This document shows positions 26,109 to 35,957 of a stretch of DNA of 64,000 bases, piece after piece. The position numbers and the translations under genes are program-made. A model generated the notes under the pieces. The model made no database searches and was not told the DNA's origin. It saw nothing but the letters and a program-made list of their open reading frames with translations. This stretch comes from Williamsia soli (GTDB taxonomy: Bacteria; Actinomycetota; Actinomycetes; Mycobacteriales; Mycobacteriaceae), in assembly GCF_017377795.1 (NCBI RefSeq), contig NZ_JAFRDR010000002.1, positions 62,001 to 126,000 of the forward strand, read 5' to 3'. How positions within the stretch are numbered: the stretch's first letter is position 1; each line of letters opens with the position of its first letter.

Positions 26109-27308
26109 TCATCCCTTGACGCACACCACCTGGCGCAGGTGTGCGATCACCTCGACGAGGTCGGTCTGAGCTGCGATCACCGCGTCGATGTCCTTGTAGG
26201 CCGCAGGAATCTCATCGACGACACCCGCGTCCTTCCGGGATTCGACACCGACCGTCTGCGCGACCAGATCATCGGCGGTGAACACCTTCCGGGCCTTGGT
26301 TCGGCTCATCTTCCGTCCTGCGCCGTGCGACGCGGAGTAGAAGGACTGCGCCGAACCCAGTCCCCGCACCACGTACGATCCGGTGCCCATGGAACCCGGG
26401 ATCAAACCCATGTCTCCCGACCCCGCGCGAATGGCGCCCTTACGGGTCACCAGTAGTTCGAGACCGTCGATGTCCTCGGTTGCGACATAGTTGTGGTGGC
26501 ATGAGATCGGCTCGTCGAATACGACAGCCCGGGACGGGAACGACTCCCGAACGGCTGCACACACCAACTCGAGCATCACCCGGCGGTTGCGCGCCGCGTA
26601 CTCCTGAGCCCAGGTGAGATCGCGACGGTAGGCGTCTATCTCCGGAGTGCCGGTCACGAAGACCGCGAGATCGCGATCCGGTAGGTCGGCATTGTAGGGC
26701 AGTGCCGCCGCGGCCGCCATGTGACGATCGGCGAGCTCCTTACCGATGTTTCGCGAACCGGAGTGCAGCATCACCCAGACAGCGTTGTCACCGTCGGCGA
26801 CGCAGATCTCGATGAAGTGGTTGCCACCGCCGAGAGTGCCGATCTGCTTGTGTGCTCGGGTGTCGAGCTGCTGTACACCGCGATCGAGATCGCTGAAGCG
26901 GGACCAGAAGTCACCCCACCCGCCGCCGACCGCCAGTTCGCGTACGTTGACCGGGGCCTTGTGCGAGTGAAATCCCACCGGGACCTTCGCCTCGATCGCC
27001 GACCGCACACCGGAGAGATCATCGGGCAGGTCGGATCCTACGAGATCGGTTCGAACAGCGGTCATTCCACATCCGATATCCACTCCGACCGCGGCAGGGC
27101 AGATCGCGTCACGCATGGCGATCACCGATCCGACGGTGGCACCCTTGCCCACGTGGACGTCGGGCATCACCCGGACCCCGTGCACCCACGGCAACTGCGA
27201 CACCCGGCGCAGCTGTTTCACGGCCTCGTGCTCGATCGCCTCTTCGTCGGCCCACAACAGGGTCGAGGCGGACGCGCCGGAAAGGGCAACGGGGAAACGG
27301 GAGTTCAT
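26109..27308 (-). CDS. rtcB: RNA-splicing ligase RtcB
   Basis: This 399-residue protein carries all RtcB signatures: DVHVGKGATVGSV, GVDIGCGM (metal-binding Cys), GTLGGGNHFIE, MLHSGSRNIG, SCHHNY and YSASHGAGRKMSR, in which His328 is the guanylylated residue. It joins 2',3'-cyclic phosphate or 3'-phosphate RNA ends to 5'-OH ends with GTP and Mn2+. I chose the ATG at 27308 (AAGGA 9 nt upstream); the frame extends further but without support. No archease or RtcA gene is adjacent. It is divergent from the DUF1990 gene. Confidence 0.9.
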   Translation of the reverse strand: MNSRFPVALSGASASTLLWADEEAIEHEAVKQLRRVSQLPWVHGVRVMPDVHVGKGATVGSVIAMRDAICPAAVGVDIGCGMTAVRTDLVGSDLPDDLSGVRSAIEAKVPVGFHSHKAPVNVRELAVGGGWGDFWSRFSDLDRGVQQLDTRAHKQIGTLGGGNHFIEICVADGDNAVWVMLHSGSRNIGKELADRHMAAAAALPYNADLPDRDLAVFVTGTPEIDAYRRDLTWAQEYAARNRRVMLELVCAAVRESFPSRAVVFDEPISCHHNYVATEDIDGLELLVTRKGAIRAGSGDMGLIPGSMGTGSYVVRGLGSAQSFYSASHGAGRKMSRTKARKVFTADDLVAQTVGVESRKDAGVVDEIPAAYKDIDAVIAAQTDLVEVIAHLRQVVCVKG

Positions 27309-27422
27309 GACAACAGTTCCTTGATAGAAGGCTTTGGGCCACCAATCGATGGCTCGCTCAAGGTATTTGGATCGGCGCCTTGGTGTCCACCGATTTGTTC
27401 GTCTCGTACCGGTGGCCGGTCG

Positions 27423-27428
27423 TACGAT
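27423..27428 (+). promoter_or_regulatory. -10 box TACGAT of the DUF1990 gene (leaderless)
   Basis: TACGAT ends 6 nt before the ATG at 27435 with no ribosome-binding site, consistent with leaderless transcription. Confidence 0.45.
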
Positions 27429-27434
27429 GAGGCC

Positions 27435-27983
27435 ATGGGAACTCGCACTGTGGGACCGCTCACCGCGGCCGAAGTCGACGGCCTCCGCGTCGCCGAGTAC
27501 GCCTATCCGGAGGTGGGCGCCACAGCAACCGAGCCGCCCGATGGGTACCACCACCTCCGCCGGGAGAGGGTCATCGGCCACGGCGAGACCCTGTTCCGCG
27601 CGAGGGGTTCAGATGTGCTGCGGTGGCAGATCCAGCTGCGTAGCGGGTTCACCGTCAATGCCTCGGCGAACGTCGTCGTCGAAGGTGCGAGCGCCCTGCT
27701 CGGAATCGGGGTCGGCCGCGTTCGGCTCAAAGCGCCCGTTCGCATCGTCTACGTGGTCGACGAAGCACACCGACAGGGTTTTGCCTACGGCACCTTGCCG
27801 GGGCATCCGGAGTCGGGTGAGGAACTCTTCTGCGTCGAGCACAGGCCCGACGATTCGGTGGTGCTGGTGATAGCTGCTTTTTCGCGGCCCCAGACGCCGC
27901 TGGCCAGGGTTGCGGGACCACTCGGCAGGGTGGGCCAACAACTGATCACCGCCAGATACCTGCGATCGCTTCGGGAGCGCTGA
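27435..27983 (+). CDS. DUF1990 family protein
   Basis: This 182-residue soluble protein matches the DUF1990 pattern as I know it: 'YPEVGAT....PPDGYHHLRRERVIGHGETLFRAR', 'FGYGTLPGHPESGEELF.VEH' (here FAYGTLPGHPESGEELFCVEH) and a C-terminal 'QQLITARYLRSLR'. The function is unknown. The frame is open far upstream inside rtcB, but the ATG at 27435 has a leaderless-type promoter and the family N-terminus. It is divergent from rtcB. Confidence 0.8.
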   Translation: MGTRTVGPLTAAEVDGLRVAEYAYPEVGATATEPPDGYHHLRRERVIGHGETLFRARGSDVLRWQIQLRSGFTVNASANVVVEGASALLGIGVGRVRLKAPVRIVYVVDEAHRQGFAYGTLPGHPESGEELFCVEHRPDDSVVLVIAAFSRPQTPLARVAGPLGRVGQQLITARYLRSLRER

Positions 27984-28009
27984 CCGCGATCAGCTGAAAC
28001 TGACCACAC

Positions 28010-28453
28010 TCAACTGAAACTGATTCGGCCCGCGTCGTCCACCTGCCAGCCCGGGTTGTGGGCGATTTCCCAGATGATGTCATTCGGGTCCAGGACATGT
28101 CCGTGAAATGTCCCACCGAACGCACTGTCACTTGCCTGCTTCAGCACCCGGCCTCCAGCGGCGACCATCGACTCGATCAAGGGAACGACCTCGTCGCGAC
28201 TACTCACGTTGTGCGCCAATGTAATCCCACGGGCAGAGGCACTGTGCAGATCCGCGGGTACGTCACTGCCGAGGTCTTCGGCGAACTTCGCACTGTCGAA
28301 AAAGCCCAGAGTCATCCGCGGCGCGATCTGAAAGAAGATGATCTCGTCCGGGACGTCGAGCAGTGGCGTCCAACCCAGCCCGTCTCGATAAAACGTACGG
28401 ACAGCGGGCAGGTCAGGGGTCGAGAACGTGAGGAAATTGATCTCTTGCTGCAT
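28010..28453 (-). CDS. VOC (glyoxalase/bleomycin resistance) family protein
   Basis: This 147-residue protein has two beta-alpha-beta-beta-beta units of the vicinal oxygen chelate fold: '[24 protein letters not shown]' and '[29 protein letters not shown]' with a C-terminal '[12 protein letters not shown]'. Members are dioxygenases, isomerases or binding proteins; the substrate is unknown. It lies downstream of ppk2 on the same strand, 27 codons or fewer away, but has its own -10 box. Confidence 0.75.
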   Translation of the reverse strand: MQQEINFLTFSTPDLPAVRTFYRDGLGWTPLLDVPDEIIFFQIAPRMTLGFFDSAKFAEDLGSDVPADLHSASARGITLAHNVSSRDEVVPLIESMVAAGGRVLKQASDSAFGGTFHGHVLDPNDIIWEIAHNPGWQVDDAGRISFS

Positions 28454-28459
28454 TCCACC

Positions 28460-28465
28460 AATGTA
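28460..28465 (-). promoter_or_regulatory. -10 box TACATT of the VOC gene (leaderless)
   Basis: On the minus strand TACATT is followed by 6 nt (GGTGGA) and the ATG at 28453. GGTGGA is too close to the ATG to serve as a ribosome-binding site, so a leaderless transcript is likely. Confidence 0.45.
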
Positions 28466-28489
28466 GTCAGGCGGCGGCGCGACCCGGGA

Positions 28490-29326
28490 TCAGTTCTCGG
28501 GATCGCCCAGCAACTCCGCCACATGATTCGGAACGTACGTCGACAGCGTTCGCGAAGGCCGCTGGTAGGTCCCGGTATCGATCGGTCGATCGGGCAATTC
28601 CACGGTCGGCATCTTGACCTCGTGGTAGTCGATCGTCGACAGCAGGTGCGAAATCATGTTCAGTCGAGCGTGCTTCTTGACATCGGATTCGACCACATAC
28701 CACGGGCTGTTCGGCGTATCGGTGTGCACCATCATCTCGTCCTTCGCTCGGGAATAGTCTTCCCAGCGGTAGACCGACTCGAGGTCCATCGGACTCAGTT
28801 TCCACTGTCGCACGGGATCATTCAGCCGCGAACGGAAACGACGCAGTTGTTCGCCGTCAGACACCGAGAACCAGTACTTGCGCAGAATGATGCCGTCGTC
28901 GAGCAGCATTTGCTCGAACACGGGTGTCTGTCTCAAGAACAATGAATGTTCCTGTGGGGTGCAGAATCCCATGACCTTCTCGACGCCTGCTCGGTTGTAC
29001 CAGGAGCGGTCGAACAGCACGATCTCACCGGGGGCCGGAAGGTGCGCGATATACCGTTGGTAGTACCACTGGCCACGTTCTCGATCGGTCGGCGCGGGCA
29101 GGGCAGCAGTACGAACCACTCGGGGTGAGAGATACTCGGTGATCCGTTTAATCACCCCGCCCTTGCCTGCCGCGTCCCGACCCTCGAAGATCACGACCAC
29201 CCGCGACTTGGAGTCTTTCACCCATTCCTGCAGTTTTACGAGTTCGGTCTGCAGACGAAACAGCTCGGCCTCGTAGACATCCTTCGGCAGTTTCGGAGAT
29301 TTCTTCTTCCCGTGGCTCTTACTCAT
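28490..29326 (-). CDS. ppk2: Polyphosphate kinase 2 (PPK2, class I-like)
   Basis: This 278-residue protein has Walker A FEGRDAAGKGG (residues 47-57), Walker B VLFDRSWYNRAGVEKVMGF and lid-region Arg residues (RRFRSRLNDPVRQWKLSPMDLE). PPK2 enzymes use polyphosphate to phosphorylate GDP/ADP or the reverse; class I (one PPK2 domain, about 270-300 residues) mainly phosphorylates nucleoside diphosphates. The lysine-rich N-terminus (SKSHGKKKSPKLPK) is common in the family. It appears leaderless (-10 TAGGCT). Confidence 0.9.
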   Translation of the reverse strand: MSKSHGKKKSPKLPKDVYEAELFRLQTELVKLQEWVKDSKSRVVVIFEGRDAAGKGGVIKRITEYLSPRVVRTAALPAPTDRERGQWYYQRYIAHLPAPGEIVLFDRSWYNRAGVEKVMGFCTPQEHSLFLRQTPVFEQMLLDDGIILRKYWFSVSDGEQLRRFRSRLNDPVRQWKLSPMDLESVYRWEDYSRAKDEMMVHTDTPNSPWYVVESDVKKHARLNMISHLLSTIDYHEVKMPTVELPDRPIDTGTYQRPSRTLSTYVPNHVAELLGDPEN

Positions 29327-29332
29327 GGAGGG

Positions 29333-29338
29333 AGCCTA
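29333..29338 (-). promoter_or_regulatory. -10 box TAGGCT of ppk2 (leaderless)
   Basis: TAGGCT on the minus strand ends 6 nt before the ATG at 29326; no Shine-Dalgarno is present. Confidence 0.4.
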
Positions 29339-29440
29339 CTGGCTCATCCAGGCGAGAGGCGGGGTTTACGCCGCGGGAACAATCTCGGACCAGGTGTAGT
29401 TCTGAGGAGGTCATCACCCCACCTATGGAAAGAGGCCGCA

Positions 29441-30490
29441 ATGGGCAAGCCCGGAGGACAGTTCGACATCGAACTCGGTCTGGACACCTTCGGTGACCGA
29501 ACCGCTGATGACGATGGCGTGCTGCAGTCGTACGACCGGGTGATCAGAGACGTCATCGCGGAAGGAGTGCTCGCCGACGAGGTGGGGCTCGACTTCTTCG
29601 GCGTCGGAGAACACCATCGGGCCGACTTCGCAGTGTCGGCTCCGGAAGTGGTGCTCGGCGCGATCGCCGCCAAGACGAAGAACATCGCGCTGGGCACCGC
29701 AGTCACGGTGCTGAGTTCGGACGACCCGATCAGGGTGTACCAGAGGTTCGCGACGCTCGATGCGATCTCGGGAGGTCGCGCCGAGGTGATCTTGGGCCGC
29801 GGGTCGTTCACAGAATCGTTTCCGCTGTTCGGATACGACCTCAGTCGCTACGAGGAACTCTTCAGCGACAAGCTCGATCTGTTCAGCGCGCTGCGCTCGG
29901 AAGGTCCGATCGAGTGGTCGGGGACCACGAGGCCACCCCTGCAGGGCGAGCAGGTCTATCCGAAGACCGCCGCGGGATCGGTGAAGACCTGGATCGGCGT
30001 CGGTGGATCGCCGGAATCAGTGGTGCGTGCCGCCCGTTACGGAATCCCGTTGATGCTGGCGATCATCGGCGGCGAACCGGCACGCTTCGAGCCGTTTGTG
30101 GACCTCTACCACCGTGCGCTCGCCGAGTTCGGGCAACCGGATCTACCGGTGGGCATGCATTCGCCGGGACACGTCGCGGACTCTGACGAACAGGCTCGCG
30201 ACGAACTCTGGCCCCATTATCGGGACCAGATGACCACGATCGGACGCGAGCGCGGTTGGCCGGCGACCACCAGAGGACAATTCGAGCAGGCCGCAGGACC
30301 GAACGGTTCGCTGTATGTCGGGTCTCCGGAAACCGTCGCCGCCAAGATCGTCCGGAATATCGAAGCGGTGGGCGTCAACAGATTCGACCTCAAGTACGGC
30401 AACGGCACGCTCGGCCATGAGACCAAGATGCGCAGCATCGAGCTCTACGGCACCAAGGTCGCTCCGATCGTCCGGGAAGCTCTCGCCTGA
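29441..30490 (+). CDS. LLM-class flavin-dependent oxidoreductase
   Basis: This 349-residue protein is a luciferase-like monooxygenase: 'DEVGLDFFGVGEHHRADFAVSAPEVVLGAIAAKTKNIALGTAVTVL' near the N-terminus, 'SGGRAEVILGRGSF' and 'KTWIGVGGSPESVVRAARYGIPLMLAIIGG'. Such proteins use reduced FMN or F420; which one and the substrate cannot be told. The ATG at 29441 has GGAAAGAGG just upstream; the frame is open a further 43 codons without a ribosome-binding site. Confidence 0.82.
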   Translation: MGKPGGQFDIELGLDTFGDRTADDDGVLQSYDRVIRDVIAEGVLADEVGLDFFGVGEHHRADFAVSAPEVVLGAIAAKTKNIALGTAVTVLSSDDPIRVYQRFATLDAISGGRAEVILGRGSFTESFPLFGYDLSRYEELFSDKLDLFSALRSEGPIEWSGTTRPPLQGEQVYPKTAAGSVKTWIGVGGSPESVVRAARYGIPLMLAIIGGEPARFEPFVDLYHRALAEFGQPDLPVGMHSPGHVADSDEQARDELWPHYRDQMTTIGRERGWPATTRGQFEQAAGPNGSLYVGSPETVAAKIVRNIEAVGVNRFDLKYGNGTLGHETKMRSIELYGTKVAPIVREALA

Positions 30491-30507
30491 GGCGGTAAAG
30501 TCCGCCT
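30490..30507 (+). terminator. Small hairpin after the LLM gene
   Basis: AGGCGG / CCGCCT with a 6-nt loop overlaps the LLM stop and is followed by GAGATTTGTTG. It is short, so termination is uncertain. Confidence 0.3.
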
Positions 30508-30555
30508 GAGATTTGTTGCCGCCGGCGGGTGCGGCACGGGGCAAGAGGAGAACAC

Positions 30556-31698
30556 GTGGCGAGTACATCCGGTCCGGTATCGGTGACGTCGCGAACCGAG
30601 TACCGCCGCCCCATCCACGAACGTCTGGCCACAGTGGCCAGCGCTTTGGCTGCGGCGGCGTTGCTCGAGTTGGTTGCGCTGACGATCGTCGACACCGATC
30701 CGGTGGTGACCGGGTTGGTGGTGATCGCCACGCTGGGTCTGAGTCTGCTGTTGGCCGCCGTCGGCCGGGTGATCGACCTCCCGGCGATCAGCATCACGGT
30801 CGACGACGAGATGGTGCACTTCGGCAACGAGGTGGCCATCCATTCCTTTCCCCTTGCAGACCTGCTGTCGGTGAAGCAGAGCACCGAACTGTCGAGCGAC
30901 ACCTCGGTGGCCCGTTCTTCGCGCGCCGACCAGTATCGGGTGAGAGGATGCCGGTACCTGCAGCTCCGGTTCGCGAGCAACCCGGACCAGGAGTGGCAGG
31001 TGGCCACCATCGAGTCCGATCCCGCCGCCGCCGAGGTCGTCTCGCGATTGCGCGCACACCAACCGAAGAAGCGGAAGGTGTCCGTCGGCAGGACCATGGG
31101 GGATCTCGCGAAGCCGGCACAGGCCGAACCCGACTACCAGCCGACCCAACCTCAGCCCGACCGCCAAGCACCCCGGATCGCCAACGCGGGAAGCGTCGAA
31201 GCTGCCGAACGACTGTGGCAGGCTGCGATTCGCCAGCATGAGGCTGTACTGATCGACTACGCCCAGTATGAACTCGAACCCGAACTGCTGCTGCGCTTTC
31301 CCGCTGTCACGGATGTCTCGGTCGACACCGTCGAGCGATTTCATACGGCGCTCAGCCGGGCGCAAGACCTACGCACTGAGCGTTTCCCGGTCAATCTCGA
31401 CCGCGCCGACGAGTATCAGCAGGCGGTGATGGCCGTGCGTAAGGCGTGGGCTGACTGCGAAAAGTACGGTCGCGCAGTTGGTACCGGGCTTCTCGACGTC
31501 ACCGACCAGCGTGAACTGACAACGGCGCTGTCATTGCTCGAGAACGCACGGCACGCTGAAGGAGCGCAGCAGGCCGACTATCTCGACCGCATCCATCACA
31601 TCGTCACCGATCTCGCGGACCGGGGCAGCCTGCACCCGCAACAACAAGCCATCGACGAGATCGAAGCCGGTCGTCGCCGGGCGCTCGAAGCGGAGTAG
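30556..31698 (+). CDS. Membrane-anchored protein of unknown function
   Basis: I do not recognise this 380-residue protein. It has two hydrophobic segments near the N-terminus (about residues 28-45 and 50-70), a beta-rich stretch that could be a PH-like domain (about 75-165, 'ISITVDDEMVHFGNEVAIHSFPL'), a Pro/Gln-rich linker (about 180-210), and a helical C-terminal part rich in Ala/Glu/Arg. The GTG start has a good Shine-Dalgarno, AAGAGGAGAA. It is convergent with another unknown membrane protein 13 bases away. Confidence 0.7.
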   Translation: MASTSGPVSVTSRTEYRRPIHERLATVASALAAAALLELVALTIVDTDPVVTGLVVIATLGLSLLLAAVGRVIDLPAISITVDDEMVHFGNEVAIHSFPLADLLSVKQSTELSSDTSVARSSRADQYRVRGCRYLQLRFASNPDQEWQVATIESDPAAAEVVSRLRAHQPKKRKVSVGRTMGDLAKPAQAEPDYQPTQPQPDRQAPRIANAGSVEAAERLWQAAIRQHEAVLIDYAQYELEPELLLRFPAVTDVSVDTVERFHTALSRAQDLRTERFPVNLDRADEYQQAVMAVRKAWADCEKYGRAVGTGLLDVTDQRELTTALSLLENARHAEGAQQADYLDRIHHIVTDLADRGSLHPQQQAIDEIEAGRRRALEAE

Positions 31699-31711
31699 GA
31701 CACGAGCCTGG

Positions 31712-33277
31712 TCAGTCGGATTCGATGAACCGACCGTCGACGGTGTAGTAGTCGATCGGACTATCGGGGCCGACCTCGACCATGATCACTGTCTGATACC
31801 GATCGACGACGTAGGTACTCGAGGTCTGGATATCGACGCGGTTGCGGTCGAAGGCATCTACGGAGTGCCGGCGCATCGCGTCGTCGCGGACGGCGTCGAA
31901 CGTCTGCGCGGAGATGTCGTCGAACGCGACCGCGCCGTCGGTGTAGTCGCGGGACCGGGTCTCGGTGCTCCTGACAACAGGAAACGAGCCCGGGACGATC
32001 GCGAGACTTCCGTTGCGGGTCAGGTCCGAGAAGTCCATCAGCACTCCGCCGGAGTTCTGGATCGTTCCCGCCCGCATGGTGGGTGTACCGGAGTCTGTGC
32101 CGCGGATCTCGAATCTGGTGAACAGTGGCGCGGACGCCGGCAGGCCGGTCTCACCGATTGCGAGGGCCGCCTGGGCGAAAGCCGCGTCGAAGTCACCCGG
32201 CTGGAACCACGCCGCGACCTTGCCGGACGTATCGGCTTGTATCGTCTCCTCGTTCTCGTAGTCTTCTCCGAAGTTCGCGGTCACCAGAACAGGTTGGTCG
32301 TTGTCGGCGCGTTCGATCTTCAAGCTCTGGAAGTCCCGCGACTCGGCAGGAAGCGCAGCCGCCATGGCGTCGGTGATCGCGTTCAATGGCATACCCGCCA
32401 CCTCGCCGAGTGTGAACGTCTTCGCAGACCGGAACGGCGTCGAACTCCGGGACGGTTCGTACCATTCGTCGCTGGATTCGGAATACCAGACGTTCAGGCT
32501 TTCCCCTGTCGCAGGGTCGAGGACGTACGCCCGATCACTGCCGTTCTCTTCGAGTTCCAGACTCAGCACGTTGCTGGACGCCGTGGGTCCGAGCGTGGAG
32601 ACATGCTCGATCAGCGCGGCCATACGTTCTTCACGATTGTCGCTCGGTCCGTCGCCGGTGAAGGAGACGCTCCCCGTCGATGGGAGGGACACGGAGAAAT
32701 GCCAGCCGCCGCCGACGCCGAGGAACAGCGCCGCCGCGACGGCGACGATGATCACGGGATACAGCAGCGTCGACGTCGCGGGGTTGTCACCGAACTCGGG
32801 TTCCGGAACCGGCTTGCCACCGGACTGATACGGCAGCGATTCCGGTGGGCGAGGAGGGATGAAGGAAGCCGGCAGTCGATTGTCCGCATCGCTCAGGAGA
32901 TTGGCGACCATGCCCTTCGGCATGGCCGACAGCCACCGGGTTCGATATTCGGTGTCGTTCGGCGGAGAGATGGTGGCGGTGACGAGAGTGGGCTGCACGT
33001 TCGCCGCATCGAGGCTCGATCGGGTGAGCGCCTCCACGGTCACGGGGATCTGCTGCGATGAATGGCCGCCCTGCAGCGCGCCGTCGATGCGCCGAGGCCG
33101 GGGCGCAACGAAGACCGTGGCGATCGCCAGGGGTACGCCGAGCCCCAGCGCCAGGCCCCAGTGGTTGTAGGCGCCGAGACCTACAGCGCACCCCAACAGG
33201 ACGCCGGCGACCACCGATCGGATCGCACATCGAACCGCTGGTGAGCGCAACGGACCAGACCCGCTTTTCGAACCCAT
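31712..33277 (-). CDS. Membrane protein with large extracellular domain, unknown function
   Basis: I do not recognise this 521-residue protein. Two hydrophobic segments lie near residues 20-60, then a cytoplasmic stretch (about 60-165, with a Pro-rich end), a third membrane segment near 170-190 (TLLYPVIIVAVAAALFLGVGG), and an extracytoplasmic part of about 325 residues with no motif I know. The ATG at 33277 has GGAGG at optimal spacing. It is divergent from secA2, with 155 bp between. Confidence 0.7.
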   Translation of the reverse strand: MGSKSGSGPLRSPAVRCAIRSVVAGVLLGCAVGLGAYNHWGLALGLGVPLAIATVFVAPRPRRIDGALQGGHSSQQIPVTVEALTRSSLDAANVQPTLVTATISPPNDTEYRTRWLSAMPKGMVANLLSDADNRLPASFIPPRPPESLPYQSGGKPVPEPEFGDNPATSTLLYPVIIVAVAAALFLGVGGGWHFSVSLPSTGSVSFTGDGPSDNREERMAALIEHVSTLGPTASSNVLSLELEENGSDRAYVLDPATGESLNVWYSESSDEWYEPSRSSTPFRSAKTFTLGEVAGMPLNAITDAMAAALPAESRDFQSLKIERADNDQPVLVTANFGEDYENEETIQADTSGKVAAWFQPGDFDAAFAQAALAIGETGLPASAPLFTRFEIRGTDSGTPTMRAGTIQNSGGVLMDFSDLTRNGSLAIVPGSFPVVRSTETRSRDYTDGAVAFDDISAQTFDAVRDDAMRRHSVDAFDRNRVDIQTSSTYVVDRYQTVIMVEVGPDSPIDYYTVDGRFIESD

Positions 33278-33432
33278 GGCCACCTCCGGATGGCATCCTA
33301 TTGGCTTGCGTGACCTGCGCGGAAGTGCGGAGCTTGCGGTGGTCTGGCGATTGCCGCGTACGGTAACGCGCGAACGTGATCCGCGTACGGTGGAGCACGG
33401 CAGTTTTTCGAAGTGACCGCGTATTTGTATGG

Positions 33433-35904
33433 ATGAGGGAGTACGGCTCGGTGGGAAAGCTCACGAACAACATGTGGCGGCTACTGGGAGCGCAGTCCTC
33501 GCGTAACCAGTCGAAGTCTCTAGCACTCCTGAAGAAGGCCGCCTCGTTTGACGACTGGGCAAAAGAGCTCGAGGACAAGGATTTCGCCGCCGCTGCCGAG
33601 AAGCTGGACATCACAGATCCCGAAGGCCACGACCGTGCCCGATTCCTCGCTCTAGCGCGAGAGGCGGGTGACCGCACGCTGGACATGCGCCCATTCGACG
33701 TTCAGCTACAAGGTGCACTTCGCCTACTCGAGGGCGACATCATCGAGATGGCGACCGGCGAGGGCAAGACGCTTGCCGGAGCCATCGCCGCCGTCGGCTT
33801 CGTCTTGCAGGGTCACCGTGTGCATGTCATCTCCGTGAATGACTACCTCGCGACCCGCGACGCCGAGTGGATGAAACCTCTGTTCGACCAGTTCGGCATC
33901 GTCTCGGCGGCGGTCTCGGAGAACTCGACCCGCGCCGAACGCAAAACCGCCTACGACGCCGACATCACCTACGGATCGGTCAACGAGATCGGCTTCGATG
34001 TGCTGCGCGACCAGCTCGTCACGCGGGCCGAGGACCTGGTCTCGCCCAAACCCGACGTGGCCATCATCGACGAAGCCGACTCGGTCCTCGTCGACGAGGC
34101 GCTCGTGCCGCTCATCCTGGCCGGCGCCACCATCGGTGAAGTCCCGGACAAGCCGATCCACGACGCTGTCGCCCGCCTCAAGAAGACCCACTACGAAATC
34201 GATCCCGAAGGCCGGAACGTCTATCTCACCGACGAGGGTGCCGCCTACATCGAGGCCGAACTCGGGGGCATCAACCTCTACGACGAAGAGCACGTCGGGA
34301 CGACGCTGGTGCACGTGAACGTGGCCATGCACGCGCACATCCTCGTCGAGCGCGATGTCCACTACATCGTTCGCGACGGCGGTGTGCACCTGATCAACGC
34401 CTCACGCGGCCGAGTGGCTCAGCTCCAACGGTGGCCGGACGGTCTGCAGGCCGCTGTTGAGCTGAAAGAGGGTCTGGCGCAAACGGATTCGGGCGAGGTC
34501 ATCGACACCATCACGGTGCAGGCGCTGATCGGGCGCTACCCGAAGGTCTGCGGCATGACCGGCACCGCCCTGGCGGCAGGCGAGCAGTTGCGGCAGTTCT
34601 ATCAGCTCGCGGTATCGCAGATCCCGCCAAACACCAAGAACGTTCGCATCGACGAGGCCGACAGGGTCTTTGACAACAAGTCCAACAAGGCCGATGCCGT
34701 CGTCGAGTTCGTCAAAGAGGTGCACGAGACCGGCCAGCCGATCCTCATCGGCACCCATGATGTGGCGGAGTCGGAAGAGCTCGCCCATCTGCTCGGTCGT
34801 GCCGGCGTGACATCGGTTGTCCTCAACGCCAAGAACGACGCAGAGGAAGCCAAGATCATCGCCGAGGCCGGGGCCAAGAATGCGGTCACGGTCTCGACGC
34901 AGATGGCAGGCCGCGGCACCGACATCAAACTCGGTGGCTCGAAGGGTCAGAAGGACGGAGAGTCGACGTCGGAGCGTGATGAAGTCGTCGAACTCGGTGG
35001 TCTCTGTGTCGTCGGAACCGGCAGGCACGACACCGAACGGCTCGACAACCAATTGCGCGGACGCGCGGGACGGCAGGGGGATCCGGGCCGGTCGGTCTTT
35101 TTCTCCAGCGCAGAAGACCCGGTCGTGACGCGCAACCTGACCCTCAAACGTGACCCGGTCAGTTCCTCCGAAGACGGTTCTCTCGGATCGAAGGGTGTCG
35201 ACCTGATCGAGCAGGCGCAACGGGTTGCGGAGGGCGTCATGCTCGAACTCCACGCGAACACGTGGCGCTACAACCAGCTGGTCAACCAGCAGCGCGAGAT
35301 CGTTGTCAGGCGGCGCACAGAACTGCTGACCACCGATGCCGCGCTCACCGAACTCAAGAAGTCCGAGAACAAGCGCTACCTCGAGCTGATCGGCGAAGCC
35401 CCGGTCGAGTCCGAACAGAAGGCCGACAAGGCGGACAAACCAGAAAAGGACGCGGACAACGCAGCAGCGGATGCGGACAGGGCGAACGCCACAGTGGATG
35501 AACCGGAAGCCGCGGTGGACGAGAAGCCGGAACCGGTGCCAGTCGAGGTCCTCGAACAGGCAGCTCGAGAGATCATGCTCTTTCACCTCGACCGCGCCTG
35601 GGCTGATCACCTGGCGTTCGTCTCTGATGTTCGGGCGAGCATCCACCTGCGATCGCTCGGCCGGGAATCACCGCTCGATGAGTTCCACAAGCTGATCCTC
35701 GAGGAATTCGGGAAGTTGCCCGGCGACGCGGTCGACAATGCCCGGAAGACATTTCGAGAGGCGATCATCACCGCGGACGGAGTCGATCTCGAACAGGCCG
35801 ACCTGCGTCGATCGACCACGACCTGGACCTACATGGTCCACGACAGTCCGTTCTCGTCCGGCGGTGCCAAGGCGCTACAAGGCATCATCGGCATCTTCCG
35901 ATAG
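33433..35904 (+). CDS. secA2: Accessory preprotein translocase ATPase SecA2
   Basis: This protein of about 823 residues matches mycobacterial SecA2 closely: Walker A MATGEGKT (residues 106-113), DEAD box [13 protein letters not shown] (213-225), [33 protein letters not shown] and [15 protein letters not shown]. SecA2 drives export of a small set of proteins through SecYEG. Compared with the M. tuberculosis protein there is an extra Asp/Lys/Ala/Glu-rich stretch of about 40-45 residues (about 660-705). It lacks the Zn-binding C-tail of SecA1. The start is uncertain: GTG 33376, ATG 33433 or GTG 33451 (GAGGGAG upstream). Confidence 0.9.
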   Translation: MREYGSVGKLTNNMWRLLGAQSSRNQSKSLALLKKAASFDDWAKELEDKDFAAAAEKLDITDPEGHDRARFLALAREAGDRTLDMRPFDVQLQGALRLLEGDIIEMATGEGKTLAGAIAAVGFVLQGHRVHVISVNDYLATRDAEWMKPLFDQFGIVSAAVSENSTRAERKTAYDADITYGSVNEIGFDVLRDQLVTRAEDLVSPKPDVAIIDEADSVLVDEALVPLILAGATIGEVPDKPIHDAVARLKKTHYEIDPEGRNVYLTDEGAAYIEAELGGINLYDEEHVGTTLVHVNVAMHAHILVERDVHYIVRDGGVHLINASRGRVAQLQRWPDGLQAAVELKEGLAQTDSGEVIDTITVQALIGRYPKVCGMTGTALAAGEQLRQFYQLAVSQIPPNTKNVRIDEADRVFDNKSNKADAVVEFVKEVHETGQPILIGTHDVAESEELAHLLGRAGVTSVVLNAKNDAEEAKIIAEAGAKNAVTVSTQMAGRGTDIKLGGSKGQKDGESTSERDEVVELGGLCVVGTGRHDTERLDNQLRGRAGRQGDPGRSVFFSSAEDPVVTRNLTLKRDPVSSSEDGSLGSKGVDLIEQAQRVAEGVMLELHANTWRYNQLVNQQREIVVRRRTELLTTDAALTELKKSENKRYLELIGEAPVESEQKADKADKPEKDADNAAADADRANATVDEPEAAVDEKPEPVPVEVLEQAAREIMLFHLDRAWADHLAFVSDVRASIHLRSLGRESPLDEFHKLILEEFGKLPGDAVDNARKTFREAIITADGVDLEQADLRRSTTTWTYMVHDSPFSSGGAKALQGIIGIFR

Positions 35905-35957
35905 TCCGGCTGCGCCGATCTCCCGCCCGGTGCGGGTGATGTGACAGGCTGTTCGGC

